DNA of 64,000 nt, taken from Hyphomicrobium sp. Lineage in GTDB: Bacteria > Pseudomonadota > Alphaproteobacteria > Rhizobiales > Hyphomicrobiaceae. Shown piece by piece: positions 1 through 9,881 of the stretch. A model generated the notes under the pieces. It had not been told where the DNA came from and made no database searches. It worked only from the letters and a program-made list of their open reading frames with translations. Each line of letters starts with the position of its first letter. Position 1 is the stretch's first letter. Both the position numbers and the translations under genes were made by a program. Where the stretch lies: contig NZ_RXIZ01000013.1 of the NCBI RefSeq assembly GCF_003987855.1, forward strand, positions 143,746 through 207,745, in the 5' to 3' direction.

Positions 1-1909
1 TGGCGTCCGAAAGGCGCACCGGTCGTTTGGGCGCGGCAAGCTGACATTCCTTTATCCGCGCAATCGGCGTGTCATCGCCTTCCTTCGGGAGTTCGAAAAC
101 GAACGCATCCTGTGCGTCGCTAATCTCAGCCGGTCAGCGCAGGCGGCGGAGATCGACCTGCAAAGTTATCGTGGCGCGGTCCCGATTGAATTGACGGACG
201 GATCAACTTTTCCGCCGGTTGGCAGTTCACCCTACATGCTGACGCTGCCGGCGTACGGCTACTTCTGGTTTCTTCTCGCCGAAGCTGCAGAGCTTCCAGC
301 ATGGACGATCCCTGCGCCGGAGCCGCTGCCGCAGTTGGAGACCCTGGTGATGAGTAACGGCTGGCCGAGCATTCTCTCCGGCCGAGAAGGAGCGTTTTTT
401 GCAAACGATGTCATTAAGCGGTTTCTCCCGCGGCAACGTTGGTTTTCAGCAAAGAACGAGATCGTCGACGACGTGAGTATCGCATCTCTCGCGGATCTTG
501 GTCAGGCCGGCGAACATCGCGCGGCCGTCGTCAAGGTGCGCTTCCGGGGCGGTAACGAACAGCAGTATCTGATGCCGCTTTCGTTGTTGCCGGGCCGCAG
601 CGCGACGGCTCCAGACGAACCTATGCGACCGTACGCTCTCGGCATGGTGCGTCGTGGCGCGCAGATGGCACTTCTTGCAGATGCCGTCCACAATCCGGAT
701 TTCGCGCAACTCGTCGTCGATAACCTCAGACAATCCAGCGAGGTTGAGGGAGAAGGTGGCGGGCTCGTCTTCCGGGGGGCTCCGGCTCTCGCAGAGTGTC
801 CGCCCAAGGAAGACACGATAAAGTTTGTCGGCGCCGAGCAGAGCAATGTTTCGGTCATCGTCGGCGACGTTGTCATTCTGAAATACTATCGGAAATTCGA
901 TCCTGGCGTTCAACCGGACGCCGAGGTCTCCGAATATCTCGCTGCGCAGGGCTTTTCACATACGCCGAAGTTTCTCGGCAAGGTCGATTGGAGGAGCAGC
1001 CACGACGAGACCTTCACGATCGCGGCCGCCTTCGAGTATGTGAGCAATCAGGGCGACGCTTGGTCCAGCGTCACGGAAGGGCTTACGCGCATCATCGAAG
1101 ACTACGCGGTGAGCACGGTAGATGTGCAGACGCCGCAGCTTGCCTTCCCAGTTGGGATCGGAGCGCTTCTCGGCGAGCGCACAGCGCAGATGCACGCGGC
1201 ATTCGCGTCACCGACGGCTGATGAGGCATTCAGGGGCGAGCCGGTCACTTCTGAGGATATCGCGCAATGGGTCGAGGAGGTCCGAGGTGAAGCGCATGCG
1301 ACTTTCGACGCGCTGCGCAACGCTTCGTCAGACCTTGCGATTGGCGGGATCAAGGATTGCGTTGACCTCATTCTTTCGCGGGAATCTTCAGTGGGCAATC
1401 TGCTCGACCGCTGCGCGACGATCACGCCGTCTGGACTCAAAACCCGCATCCACGGCGATTACCACCTTGGTCAGATCCTGGTTGTGCAAGACGATCTGAT
1501 GATCATCGACTTCGAAGGTGAACCCCAACGGCCGCTGGCGGAGCGGCGGCGCAAGGCAACGCCGCTCGTGGACCTCGCTGGGATGCTGAGATCGCTCGAT
1601 TATGCCGCATGGGCGGCTGTCGATCGCATTCACGAAAAGGGCCTCATTCCGCCGGAGAGAGCGCGGGAACTCGCATTTTCATGGCGTGATCGGGCGGTTG
1701 CTGATTGCCACAGCGCTTATGCTGCGCGTGCCAAAGACATGCCGAGCTATCCGCAGGATGCGGAAACAGCTGATGCGTTGCTGCAACTCTATCTGCTGCG
1801 CAAGGCTTTCTACGAAATGCAGTACGAGCTTGCGAGCCGGCCAACTTGGCTATCGATCCCTGTCAGAGGCGTGATCGACATGCTTGCACGAATGGCAGGT
1901 GAGAAATGA
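1..1909 (+). CDS. treS: Trehalose synthase-maltokinase fusion, 5'-truncated by window edge
   Basis: The reading frame is open from base 2, so the start lies upstream. About the first 110 visible residues match the C-terminal beta-sandwich of trehalose synthase (GH13; interconverts maltose and trehalose), including the [16 protein letters not shown] and [12 protein letters not shown] segments. From about base 350 the protein becomes maltokinase, which phosphorylates maltose to maltose-1-phosphate with ATP. Kinase signatures are [12 protein letters not shown] near base 1447 (catalytic loop) and IIDFEGEP near base 1503 (metal-binding Asp). A TreS-Mak fusion is a known arrangement in proteobacteria and normally feeds the GlgE pathway, but no glgE is visible here. 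The TGA stop overlaps the ATG of glgB. The visible portion is 635 residues. An ATG at 191 is internal and not the true start. Confidence 0.93.
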   Translation, partial: GVRKAHRSFGRGKLTFLYPRNRRVIAFLREFENERILCVANLSRSAQAAEIDLQSYRGAVPIELTDGSTFPPVGSSPYMLTLPAYGYFWFLLAEAAELPAWTIPAPEPLPQLETLVMSNGWPSILSGREGAFFANDVIKRFLPRQRWFSAKNEIVDDVSIASLADLGQAGEHRAAVVKVRFRGGNEQQYLMPLSLLPGRSATAPDEPMRPYALGMVRRGAQMALLADAVHNPDFAQLVVDNLRQSSEVEGEGGGLVFRGAPALAECPPKEDTIKFVGAEQSNVSVIVGDVVILKYYRKFDPGVQPDAEVSEYLAAQGFSHTPKFLGKVDWRSSHDETFTIAAAFEYVSNQGDAWSSVTEGLTRIIEDYAVSTVDVQTPQLAFPVGIGALLGERTAQMHAAFASPTADEAFRGEPVTSEDIAQWVEEVRGEAHATFDALRNASSDLAIGGIKDCVDLILSRESSVGNLLDRCATITPSGLKTRIHGDYHLGQILVVQDDLMIIDFEGEPQRPLAERRRKATPLVDLAGMLRSLDYAAWAAVDRIHEKGLIPPERARELAFSWRDRAVADCHSAYAARAKDMPSYPQDAETADALLQLYLLRKAFYEMQYELASRPTWLSIPVRGVIDMLARMAGEK

Positions 1910-4131
1910 GCAGCTCAGTGAAGAGAAGAAGCGTCGCCAACGATGCGTTCGAGCTGATCGTCAACGGTCGGCACGGAGATCCGTTTTCAATCCTGGGGCC
2001 GCACCGGGAGGGGAATGGGGAAATTGTCGTCCGCGTTTTTCACCCTGATGCCGCGCGGGCAGAACTCATCACGCGTACTGACGGCTCGGTCATCGCGGCT
2101 ATGGAGCCCATCGATTCGAGGGGGCTTTTTTCAGCGACAGTGGCATCGGGTTTGGACGAAGGTTACCGTGTGCGCTTCGCCAACGATAAAGCGACATGGG
2201 AGGCTGAAGATCCCTATCGCTTTCCATCGTTTTTCGGCGAGCTTGATCTTTACCTGCTTGCCGAAGGCCGGCATCGGCGCGCCTATGAGAAGCTTGGCGC
2301 GCACGTATGCGATCATCTCGGCGTTCGCGGTACGCATTTCGCTGTTTGGGCGCCAAATGCCGCGCGTGTAAGCGTCATCGGTGAGTTCAACTACTGGGAT
2401 GGGCGGCGTCACCCGATGCGGCGGCATCCTGGAGCGGGCATCCACGAGATCTTTCTTCCCGACATCGTCGAGGGCGCTCTCTACAAGTATGAACTTATCG
2501 ACGCTCGGGGAAACCTGCTTCCGGCAAAAGCCGATCCTTATGGGCAGGCGCACGAGGCGCCGCCGCACACCGCATCCCGGGTTGCTAATCCAAACCGGCT
2601 CAACTGGAACGACGCAGAATGGTTCGACTGGCGTCGAGGTCGGAACGCGCGAACCGCCCCGATTTCGATCTACGAGGTGCATCTGGGATCGTGGCGGCGA
2701 GGGCCAGACAACACGTTTCTCAGTTACGATCGGATTGCTGACGAGCTCATTCCGTACGTTCGCGATCTCGGCTTTACGCACGTGGAGCTGTTACCGATCT
2801 CGGAATATCCATTCGGCGGTTCCTGGGGCTACCAACCAATCGGACTCTTTGCGCCGACGGCGAGGTTCGGGAGTCCGGGAGATTTTGAGAAGTTCGTCAA
2901 CCGCTTTCACGAAGCCGGGATCGGCGTGATCCTCGATTGGGTGCCCGCACACTTTCCCTCGGATGCTCATGGGCTGGTTCGCTTCGACGGCACGGCGCTC
3001 TATGAGCACGAGGACCCCCGCAAAGGGTTCCACAAAGATTGGAATACGTTGATCTACAATTATGGCCGACGTGAAGTTGCAAACTTCCTGGAATCTAACG
3101 CCGCCTTCTGGCTCGATCGCTATCATGTCGACGGCCTGCGCGTCGACGCGGTCGCATCCATGCTCTACCTCGACTACAGCCGGAATCCCGGTGAATGGGT
3201 CCCGAACGTTCACAATGGCCGCGAAAATCTCGAGGCGGTCTCATTCCTTCAAGAGATGAACAAGGGGGTCCGCGATAGCTTCCCCGGAGCGATGACGATC
3301 GCCGAGGAATCGACTGCGTGGCCGCGTGTTTCGCGGCCCGTCGAAGATGGCGGTCTCGGCTTTAGCTACAAGTGGAACATGGGATGGATGCATGACACGC
3401 TGCAGTATATCTCGCTCGATCCCATTCATCGCCAGTACCACCACAACGAGCTGACGTTTGGTCTGATTTATGCTTGGGATGAAAACTTCATCCTGCCGAT
3501 CAGTCACGATGAAGTCGTGCATGGCAAGAAATCGTTGCTCGGCCGGATGCCCGGGGACCGATGGCAGCGGTTCGCGAACCTTCGCGCCTATCTCTCCTTC
3601 ATGTGGACGCACCCCGGTAAAAAATTGCTCTTCATGGGTTGCGAGTTTGCACAGGAGCGGGAGTGGTCACACGATCGATCGCTCGATTGGCACCTCGTGG
3701 CCGACGAGGCCCACCGAGGCATCCAATCGCTAGTTCGGGATCTCAATACGCTTTATCGCGAATATCCCTCGCTTCACGCGAGGGACTGCGAGTCCTCGGG
3801 CTTCCAGTGGATCGATGGCGGAAACGCGCGCGACAGCGTTCTCGCCTTCCTTCGCCTTGGTTATGAGCATGACCGTCCGGCGCTTGTCGTCTGCAATTTC
3901 ACGCCAGTCGTGAGGCACGATTACATGATCGGCGTTCCCCATGCCGGTCGCTGGTTCGAGCGCTTTAATTCGGATGCTGCACAATATGGGGGCTCCGACG
4001 TCGGCAACGGCGGTGCGCTTCATACAGAGCGGCAATCCCATCATGGTCATCCCCAAGCGCTGCGGCTGACGCTGCCGCCGCTGGGAGTTCTCGTCTTCAT
4101 TCTCGATCAAGCAGAGGGGCAGCACGCTTGA
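1906..4131 (+). CDS. glgB: 1,4-alpha-glucan branching enzyme GlgB
   Basis: GlgB cuts alpha-1,4-glucan chains and rejoins them through alpha-1,6 bonds, creating glycogen branches in the cytoplasm. The 741-residue product has the standard full-length layout: an N-terminal CBM48-like module ([10 protein letters not shown], about residue 25), a second CBM48 ([20 protein letters not shown], about residue 147), a GH13 barrel and a C-terminal all-beta domain. Catalytic residues are visible: nucleophile D414 in GLRVDAV, acid/base E467 in TIAEES and D535 in [10 protein letters not shown]. The ATG lies in an ATGA overlap with the treS-mak stop, and the stop overlaps the TTG of glgX, so translational coupling along the operon is likely. 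Confidence 0.97.
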   Translation: MSSSVKRRSVANDAFELIVNGRHGDPFSILGPHREGNGEIVVRVFHPDAARAELITRTDGSVIAAMEPIDSRGLFSATVASGLDEGYRVRFANDKATWEAEDPYRFPSFFGELDLYLLAEGRHRRAYEKLGAHVCDHLGVRGTHFAVWAPNAARVSVIGEFNYWDGRRHPMRRHPGAGIHEIFLPDIVEGALYKYELIDARGNLLPAKADPYGQAHEAPPHTASRVANPNRLNWNDAEWFDWRRGRNARTAPISIYEVHLGSWRRGPDNTFLSYDRIADELIPYVRDLGFTHVELLPISEYPFGGSWGYQPIGLFAPTARFGSPGDFEKFVNRFHEAGIGVILDWVPAHFPSDAHGLVRFDGTALYEHEDPRKGFHKDWNTLIYNYGRREVANFLESNAAFWLDRYHVDGLRVDAVASMLYLDYSRNPGEWVPNVHNGRENLEAVSFLQEMNKGVRDSFPGAMTIAEESTAWPRVSRPVEDGGLGFSYKWNMGWMHDTLQYISLDPIHRQYHHNELTFGLIYAWDENFILPISHDEVVHGKKSLLGRMPGDRWQRFANLRAYLSFMWTHPGKKLLFMGCEFAQEREWSHDRSLDWHLVADEAHRGIQSLVRDLNTLYREYPSLHARDCESSGFQWIDGGNARDSVLAFLRLGYEHDRPALVVCNFTPVVRHDYMIGVPHAGRWFERFNSDAAQYGGSDVGNGGALHTERQSHHGHPQALRLTLPPLGVLVFILDQAEGQHA

Positions 4132-6227
4132 GCCGATCACGATACCGCGTTCAGGCGGGATCTCCCGCAGTTCTCGGCGCAAACGCCGATTCCCGTGGCG
4201 TGAACTTCGCGCTTTATTCTGCGAATGCATCGCGTGTTGAGCTTTGCCTTTTTGGTCCCGATGGCCAGCAGGAAACGGCACGCATTGCGTTGCCGGAATT
4301 CACTGATGAAGTTTGGCATGGCTACATTCCAGGCTTAAAGCCAGGACAGCTGTACGGTTATCGCGTCCATGGCGCATACAGTCCTGAGGAAGGACATCGT
4401 TTCAATCCGCACAAGCTTCTTGTCGATCCCTATGCGCGCGAACTCAGAGGCGACGTGCAATGGAACGATGCGCACTTCGGCTACGTCGTCGGCGGTGACG
4501 ATATCGTCATGGACGAGCGAGATAGTGCCGACTTCACGCCGAAATGCGTGGTTGGGCCTAAGCCTCGGGTCAGATGGACGCCGAGGCTGCCGTTCTCGAA
4601 GCGCTTCAAGCCCAAAACTTGGGATCAGACGGTCATCTACGAAGCTCACGTAAAGGGCTTCACCAAGCTCAATGCTGAAATTCCGGAAAATCTGCGCGGT
4701 ACCTTCGCGGGGCTCGGACATCCGAAAGCCGTCGATTATCTTGTGAAGCTTGGGATCACTGCGGTCGAGCTGCTGCCGGTCCAGTGCTTCTTCGACGATC
4801 GATATCTCGTCGAAAAGCAATTGAAGAACTATTGGGGTTACAGCACGCTTTGCTATTTCGCGCCGGCCTCACATTACCTGAGCAGCGGCGACCCCGACGA
4901 AATCAGGGTGGCGGTCGATGCGCTTCACGCGGCGGGTATCGAGGTCATCCTCGATGTGGTTTACAACCACACATGTGAAGGCAATCACCTCGGCCCCACG
5001 ATCTCCTTCCGCGGGATCGACAACGCATCTTACTACAAGCTCGCGGATGAGCCGCGCTTTTATTACGACACCACCGGATGCGGTAACACGCTCAACGTCG
5101 GGAATCCGCGTGTTTTAGAACTCGTCACCAGCAGCCTTCGCCACTGGGTCGAGAATTACGGTATCGATGGCTTCCGGTTCGACTTGGCGACATCGCTGGC
5201 GCGCGACGGGCGTTCATTCAGTCCCGATAGTTCATTTCTATCGGCGGTTCGCCAAGATCCTTTGCTGTCGAACGTGAAACTCATCGCTGAGTCCTGGGAC
5301 TTGGGAGAAGATTCGTATCAGGTCGGAAATTTCCCGCCCGGCTGGGCAGAATGGAATGGCCGATATCGAGACGACGTGCGCTCGTTTTGGTTGGGCACGG
5401 ATGGGATGGCCGCGGCGGTATCAGGTGCGCTTCTCGGGTCTGCGGACCTGTTCGACAGACGCGGGCGCAAACCGTGGGCGAGCATCAATTTCCTGACAGC
5501 GCATGACGGCTTCACCCTCGCTGACCTCTATGCCTACAACGAGAAGCACAACGAGGCGAACAAGGAGGACAACAACGACGGTCATAACGATAACCGCAGC
5601 TGGAATTGCGGTCATGAGGGCCCGACAGACGACGAAAATATTCTCGCACTCCGGGATAGGCTGCGTCGCGCAGCCATGGCGACGCTATTGTTCTCCCAAG
5701 GCACGCCCATGATCCTGATGGGAGACGAGTGTGGCCGAAGCCAAGGCGGCAACAACAACGCCTATTGCCAGGATAACGAGACGACATGGCTAAGATGGAC
5801 CGAGCGCAATCCGCACGATGAGGCGTTCCTGGAATTCACGAAGCGCTTGATAGCGCTGAGAGCGGACACGTCGCTCCTTCATCGCGACCATTTCCTTCAC
5901 GGCTCGTCCGTGGGCAAGCAGATGAAGGACGTCATCTGGATCCGCGCAGACGGCAAGACGATGGAGCCGGAAGACTGGACGAATGATCTCGTTCGCAGCT
6001 TCGGACTAATGCTTTGTGATCGTAGTGGAGACGCGCTTCTGCTGCTCTTCAATGCGCATACCGAAGGCGTTTCGTACGAGCTGCCGAAGCTTGCGAAGAA
6101 CGAGCATTGGAACATCGTCATTTACACCGATGTCGGGACGGAAGGTCCAGGAGAGGGCGCCGAACTAGACAAGGCTTTCATCATTGCGGGACGGTCTCTC
6201 TGTCTCATGAAGGGCCGGTGGAAATGA
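4128..6227 (+). CDS. glgX: Glycogen debranching enzyme GlgX (TTG start)
   Basis: GlgX is an isoamylase-type GH13 enzyme that hydrolyses alpha-1,6 branches on short limit-dextrin stubs left by phosphorylase. The 699-residue protein has an N-terminal CBM48 domain ([19 protein letters not shown]) and a GH13 barrel with nucleophile D352 (GFRFDLA), acid/base E388 (LIAESWD) and D460 (LTAHDGF). The [20 protein letters not shown] stretch is typical of GlgX. I chose the TTG at 4128 because it overlaps the glgB TGA in a TTGA junction and gives a full-length N-terminus. The gene ends in an ATGA overlap with treZ. Its place before glgP and malQ fits combined debranching, phosphorolysis and disproportionation of glycogen. 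Confidence 0.96.
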   Translation: MSRSRYRVQAGSPAVLGANADSRGVNFALYSANASRVELCLFGPDGQQETARIALPEFTDEVWHGYIPGLKPGQLYGYRVHGAYSPEEGHRFNPHKLLVDPYARELRGDVQWNDAHFGYVVGGDDIVMDERDSADFTPKCVVGPKPRVRWTPRLPFSKRFKPKTWDQTVIYEAHVKGFTKLNAEIPENLRGTFAGLGHPKAVDYLVKLGITAVELLPVQCFFDDRYLVEKQLKNYWGYSTLCYFAPASHYLSSGDPDEIRVAVDALHAAGIEVILDVVYNHTCEGNHLGPTISFRGIDNASYYKLADEPRFYYDTTGCGNTLNVGNPRVLELVTSSLRHWVENYGIDGFRFDLATSLARDGRSFSPDSSFLSAVRQDPLLSNVKLIAESWDLGEDSYQVGNFPPGWAEWNGRYRDDVRSFWLGTDGMAAAVSGALLGSADLFDRRGRKPWASINFLTAHDGFTLADLYAYNEKHNEANKEDNNDGHNDNRSWNCGHEGPTDDENILALRDRLRRAAMATLLFSQGTPMILMGDECGRSQGGNNNAYCQDNETTWLRWTERNPHDEAFLEFTKRLIALRADTSLLHRDHFLHGSSVGKQMKDVIWIRADGKTMEPEDWTNDLVRSFGLMLCDRSGDALLLLFNAHTEGVSYELPKLAKNEHWNIVIYTDVGTEGPGEGAELDKAFIIAGRSLCLMKGRWK

Positions 6228-8050
6228 CGTCCTACGCGTTTCGTACGTCATGGGGAGCGAACGTCGAGCAGGCAGGGGCGCAGTTCAGAATTTGGGCGCC
6301 AGGAGTAAATGCGATCGATCTCGTTGCGGCGGATAGCCTGAAGCGAGAGGCGATGCAGGCAATCGGCGGTGGTTGGTTCGCGTTGACGACGTCGCTCATT
6401 CCGTTAGGAGGCGGTTATAGTTTTCGACTACCAAATGGCCAACTCGTTCCCGATCCCGCTGCCCGAGCTCAGGTCGGTGACGTGCATGGGCCATCGAAAT
6501 TGGTCGATGCAAAATCGTACGATTGGAAGACAGCGGATTGGCCTGGGCGGCCTTGGGAAAGCGCTGTCATCTACGAGCTGCATACGGGCACTTTCACAGC
6601 CGAGGGTACATTCGATGGCATTGCCAAGCGCCTCGACTATCTAGTGTCGCTCGGAGTTACAGCGTTTGAGATCATGCCGGTGGCGCAATTCGGGGGGACC
6701 AGAGGATGGGGTTACGATGGCGTTCTGCATTATGCGCCGCATTCGAACTACGGATCACCTGAGAGCCTCAAGGCTCTTGTCGACGCAGCTCATGCTCGCG
6801 GCCTGATGGTCCTGCTCGACGTGGTCTACAATCACTTCGGCCCTGACGGCAATTACCTTGGATCCTATGCGCCGCAATTCTTCCATCCTGAACTGCACAC
6901 GCCGTGGGGAGCGGGCATCGCCTACGACAATCCTGCTGTTCGCCAGTTCTTTATCGACAACGCCCTTTACTGGCTCAAGGAGTACCGATTCGACGGACTT
7001 CGATTGGACGCAGTCGATCAGATAAGAGACCCGTCCGCGGTCCATTTGCTGAATGATATCGCGCGGGCCGTGCGAGAACGGATTACCGATCGTCGAGTTC
7101 ACCTGACGACAGAAGACGATCGGAACATCGTGAGCTTGCATGGTCGAGACGCGTCGGGGATTCCGGAGCTTTTCACGGCCGAGTGGAACGATGATTTCCA
7201 CCATGTCGTGCATGCGATGGCGACGGGCGAAAGCGATGGCTATTACGCCGACTATCACTCGGACTGCGCGCGTCATCTGTGCCGAACCTTGACCGAGGGC
7301 TACGTGTATCAGGGTGAACCCTCGCCTTTTCGCGAGGGAGAAACGCGCGGAGAGCCTTCAAGCGGCTTGCCGCCTGCCGCGTTCGTCAACTTCCTTCAGA
7401 ACCACGATCAGATCGGCAATCGGGCGTTTGGCGAACGCCTTTCGACATTGATCGGCGCGGAAGAGCTAGAGGTGCTGACCGCGCTGCTGCTGCTATCTCC
7501 ATTTACACCTCTGATTTTCATGGGTGACGAATGGGCCGAACGGCGCCCGTTCCTCTATTTCACCGATTTCGAGGGAGAGCTTGGTCGTGCGGTTCGAGAG
7601 GGTCGCCGCAACGAGTTTCGCAAATGGACAGCTTTCGGTGATCCAATCTTGCGCGAGAAGATCCCGGACCCAAACGATCCTGCGACGGCGCGCGCCAGCA
7701 CAATCGACTGGTTGAACGCCAAACGGGACAATCCGCAGTTCGCGTTGGTGAAGAGTTTACTCAAGCTGCGCACGGAAAAGCTCGTTCCGCTCTTCAAGGA
7801 TATCCGGCTTGCAGACGCGAGCGGTCGAGCGATCGGACCGAAGGCAATAAGCGTCGACTGGCGCACTTCTGGCGGCAGAACCTTGCGGCTTGATCTTAAC
7901 CTCGGGGAGGAAGCGTGTGATGCGACTTCGGTGGCAGACGGTGCGGAAATCCTGTTTGTCTCAAGCGGTATCGCCGAGGCAAGCGTCGAAAATGGTTTGC
8001 TGCCGCCCAGAAGCCTTGTCTTGAGTTTGGTGCCCGGCTCTCATGAATGA
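6224..8050 (+). CDS. treZ: Malto-oligosyltrehalose trehalohydrolase TreZ
   Basis: TreZ hydrolyses the bond next to the terminal trehalosyl unit made by TreY, releasing free trehalose. The product is 608 residues from the ATG at 6224, which overlaps the glgX TGA as ATGA. A longer in-frame opening to 6107 lies inside glgX, is arginine-rich and is not credible as an N-terminus. Features are an N-terminal CBM48-like domain (FRIWAPGVNAIDLVA), a GH13 barrel with D262 (GLRLDAV), E297 (LTTEDDR) and D395 (FLQNHDQIGN), and a C-terminal beta domain. The neighbouring treY, one gene downstream across malQ, completes the TreYZ route. The end overlaps the malQ start by 8 bases. Confidence 0.95.
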   Translation: MTSYAFRTSWGANVEQAGAQFRIWAPGVNAIDLVAADSLKREAMQAIGGGWFALTTSLIPLGGGYSFRLPNGQLVPDPAARAQVGDVHGPSKLVDAKSYDWKTADWPGRPWESAVIYELHTGTFTAEGTFDGIAKRLDYLVSLGVTAFEIMPVAQFGGTRGWGYDGVLHYAPHSNYGSPESLKALVDAAHARGLMVLLDVVYNHFGPDGNYLGSYAPQFFHPELHTPWGAGIAYDNPAVRQFFIDNALYWLKEYRFDGLRLDAVDQIRDPSAVHLLNDIARAVRERITDRRVHLTTEDDRNIVSLHGRDASGIPELFTAEWNDDFHHVVHAMATGESDGYYADYHSDCARHLCRTLTEGYVYQGEPSPFREGETRGEPSSGLPPAAFVNFLQNHDQIGNRAFGERLSTLIGAEELEVLTALLLLSPFTPLIFMGDEWAERRPFLYFTDFEGELGRAVREGRRNEFRKWTAFGDPILREKIPDPNDPATARASTIDWLNAKRDNPQFALVKSLLKLRTEKLVPLFKDIRLADASGRAIGPKAISVDWRTSGGRTLRLDLNLGEEACDATSVADGAEILFVSSGIAEASVENGLLPPRSLVLSLVPGSHE

Positions 8051-9881
8051 TCCGCTCTCAAGACTATCGGCGATATACGGGATCGAAGAATCCTATATCA
8101 GCGCCACGGGTGAGCATCGTGTTATCCCGGACGCCATCAAGATCAGTCTCTTGGAAGCCATGGGCGTCGATGCAGCGCACGACCTGGATCTCGATCACGG
8201 ACAGCATCCCTCTAGCTCGGGTAGCCCGCAGCATGGTGGCGAGTGCTATGTTCCCGATTGGCTGCGAGAGGGTCGGATTTGGGGCGTCAGCACGCAGCTA
8301 TACGCGATCTCCTCACGTCGAAATCAAGGGATCGGCGACTTCGTAGATCTTGCGAACTTGGCGGAGCTCGCGGCTGCGCGAGGCGCTGACTTCGTCGGCG
8401 TCAATCCGCTGCATGCATTGTTTTGGGACGATCCGAACCGTTGCAGCCCGTACTTCCCTTCAACGCGACAGTTCATCAATCCGCTTTATATCGCGATCGA
8501 TGTGCTGCCACTCGGAGCCGAGATTCTCGCTCGCGAGGATCAATGCGTACAGTCGGTCCGCGAGAGCCGGACGGTCGACTACGGGACTGTGGCGAGGCTG
8601 AAGCATCGCGCTTTGCGTGAGATATTTTTCCGGTCCTCGGCACGCGATGATTTCGAATTTCGGAGTTTCTGTGAAGATCGCGGACAGCCTCTGGACAATT
8701 TCGCGCGATTTGAAACCCTGAGCGCGCTCATGGTGGAGCGAGGATTCCAATCCGGATGGCTCAAGTGGTCGCCCGAGTTTCAGGACGTTCACTCCTCCGC
8801 AGTTTTGGAATTGATGCGTGACCATCAAGACGACATTCTTTGGCACAAGTGGCTGCAGTGGACTGCGCACACGCAGTTAGCTGAGGCGCAGCGATGCGCG
8901 CTCGCGGCGGGGATGCGGGTTGGACTTTATCTCGATCTCGCTGTCGGCGTGGCGCCCGATGGTGCGGCGACTTGGGGCGACCCGGCACTGGTGACCGCGA
9001 AGGCGCGTATTGGATGTCCGCCGGATGAATTCAATGTGCTGGGTCAGGACTGGGGCCTGGCGCCGATCATCCCTTCGGCTTTGGAAGAGCGGGCGATGGG
9101 CCCGTTCGAAGAGGTGATCGCGGCCTCCGCCTGTTACGCCGGTGCCGTTCGGATCGATCACGCGATGGCATTAGAGCGTCTCTATTGGATACCGGAAGGC
9201 AGCGATGCTCGTGGGGGCGGATATGTCCGTTACCCTCGCGAAGAGATGCTGGACGTAGTCGCTCGTGTCTCCGAGAAATTCAACACGATCATCATCGGCG
9301 AAGACTTGGGCACGGTTCCCGCCGCGTTTCGAGATCGAATGTGGGAACGTCAGATTCATAGCTATCGCGTTTTCTATTTCGAGCGTGATGAGGCGGGTCA
9401 CTATGTGAATCCAGAAAGCTATCCACAATTGGCGCTTGCGTGCATTGGCACGCATGATCTGCCGACGCTCGGCGGATGGTGGAGTGGAACGGATATCGAA
9501 ACGCGCCGGAAACTCGGCTTGATCGCGGAGGGGTACATCGAAGCCGAGTTGGCCGCGCGACAGGGCCACCGCCGCCAACTTCTTGCCCTTCTAGCCCGTA
9601 ACGGGTTCGCTCATGCAATTGACCACGCGTCCGCTACTGAACTTGCGGATGAGGTGGTCTGCGATCTGCATGCCTGCATTGCCAAGGTTCCCAGCCGCTT
9701 GTTCGTCGTGCAGCTTGAGGACATTGCCGGAGCACGGGATCAGATCAATCTTCCGGGAACGCACAAGGAATATCCGAATTGGCGGTCTAAGTTGCCAATG
9801 ACGCTCGAAGAACTTTTCGATTCCCCCTTGGCGGCTCGAACGCTCGATGCCGTCGCGCGCGTGCGGCCGCGTCAGCCATGA
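8043..9881 (+). CDS. malQ: 4-alpha-glucanotransferase (amylomaltase) MalQ
   Basis: MalQ is a GH77 enzyme that transfers maltosyl and longer units between malto-oligosaccharides, lengthening the short oligomers released by GlgX so that GlgP and TreY can use them. The 612-residue product shows the GH77 catalytic set: D372 in AVRIDHAM, E420 in IIGEDLGTVP and D472 in GTHDLPT. The FVGVNPLHALF and NRCSPYFPSTRQFINPLY stretches are characteristic of the family. The start overlaps treZ by 8 bases and the stop overlaps treY in ATGA. Lying between treZ and treY, it probably shares their transcript. Confidence 0.95.
   Translation: MNDPLSRLSAIYGIEESYISATGEHRVIPDAIKISLLEAMGVDAAHDLDLDHGQHPSSSGSPQHGGECYVPDWLREGRIWGVSTQLYAISSRRNQGIGDFVDLANLAELAAARGADFVGVNPLHALFWDDPNRCSPYFPSTRQFINPLYIAIDVLPLGAEILAREDQCVQSVRESRTVDYGTVARLKHRALREIFFRSSARDDFEFRSFCEDRGQPLDNFARFETLSALMVERGFQSGWLKWSPEFQDVHSSAVLELMRDHQDDILWHKWLQWTAHTQLAEAQRCALAAGMRVGLYLDLAVGVAPDGAATWGDPALVTAKARIGCPPDEFNVLGQDWGLAPIIPSALEERAMGPFEEVIAASACYAGAVRIDHAMALERLYWIPEGSDARGGGYVRYPREEMLDVVARVSEKFNTIIIGEDLGTVPAAFRDRMWERQIHSYRVFYFERDEAGHYVNPESYPQLALACIGTHDLPTLGGWWSGTDIETRRKLGLIAEGYIEAELAARQGHRRQLLALLARNGFAHAIDHASATELADEVVCDLHACIAKVPSRLFVVQLEDIAGARDQINLPGTHKEYPNWRSKLPMTLEELFDSPLAARTLDAVARVRPRQP

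Noticed and set aside
6107..6223. Longer N-terminus for TreZ
   Set aside because: The added 39 residues are read from the glgX coding sequence in another frame and are Arg/His-rich. The ATG at 6224 makes an ATGA junction like the rest of the operon.
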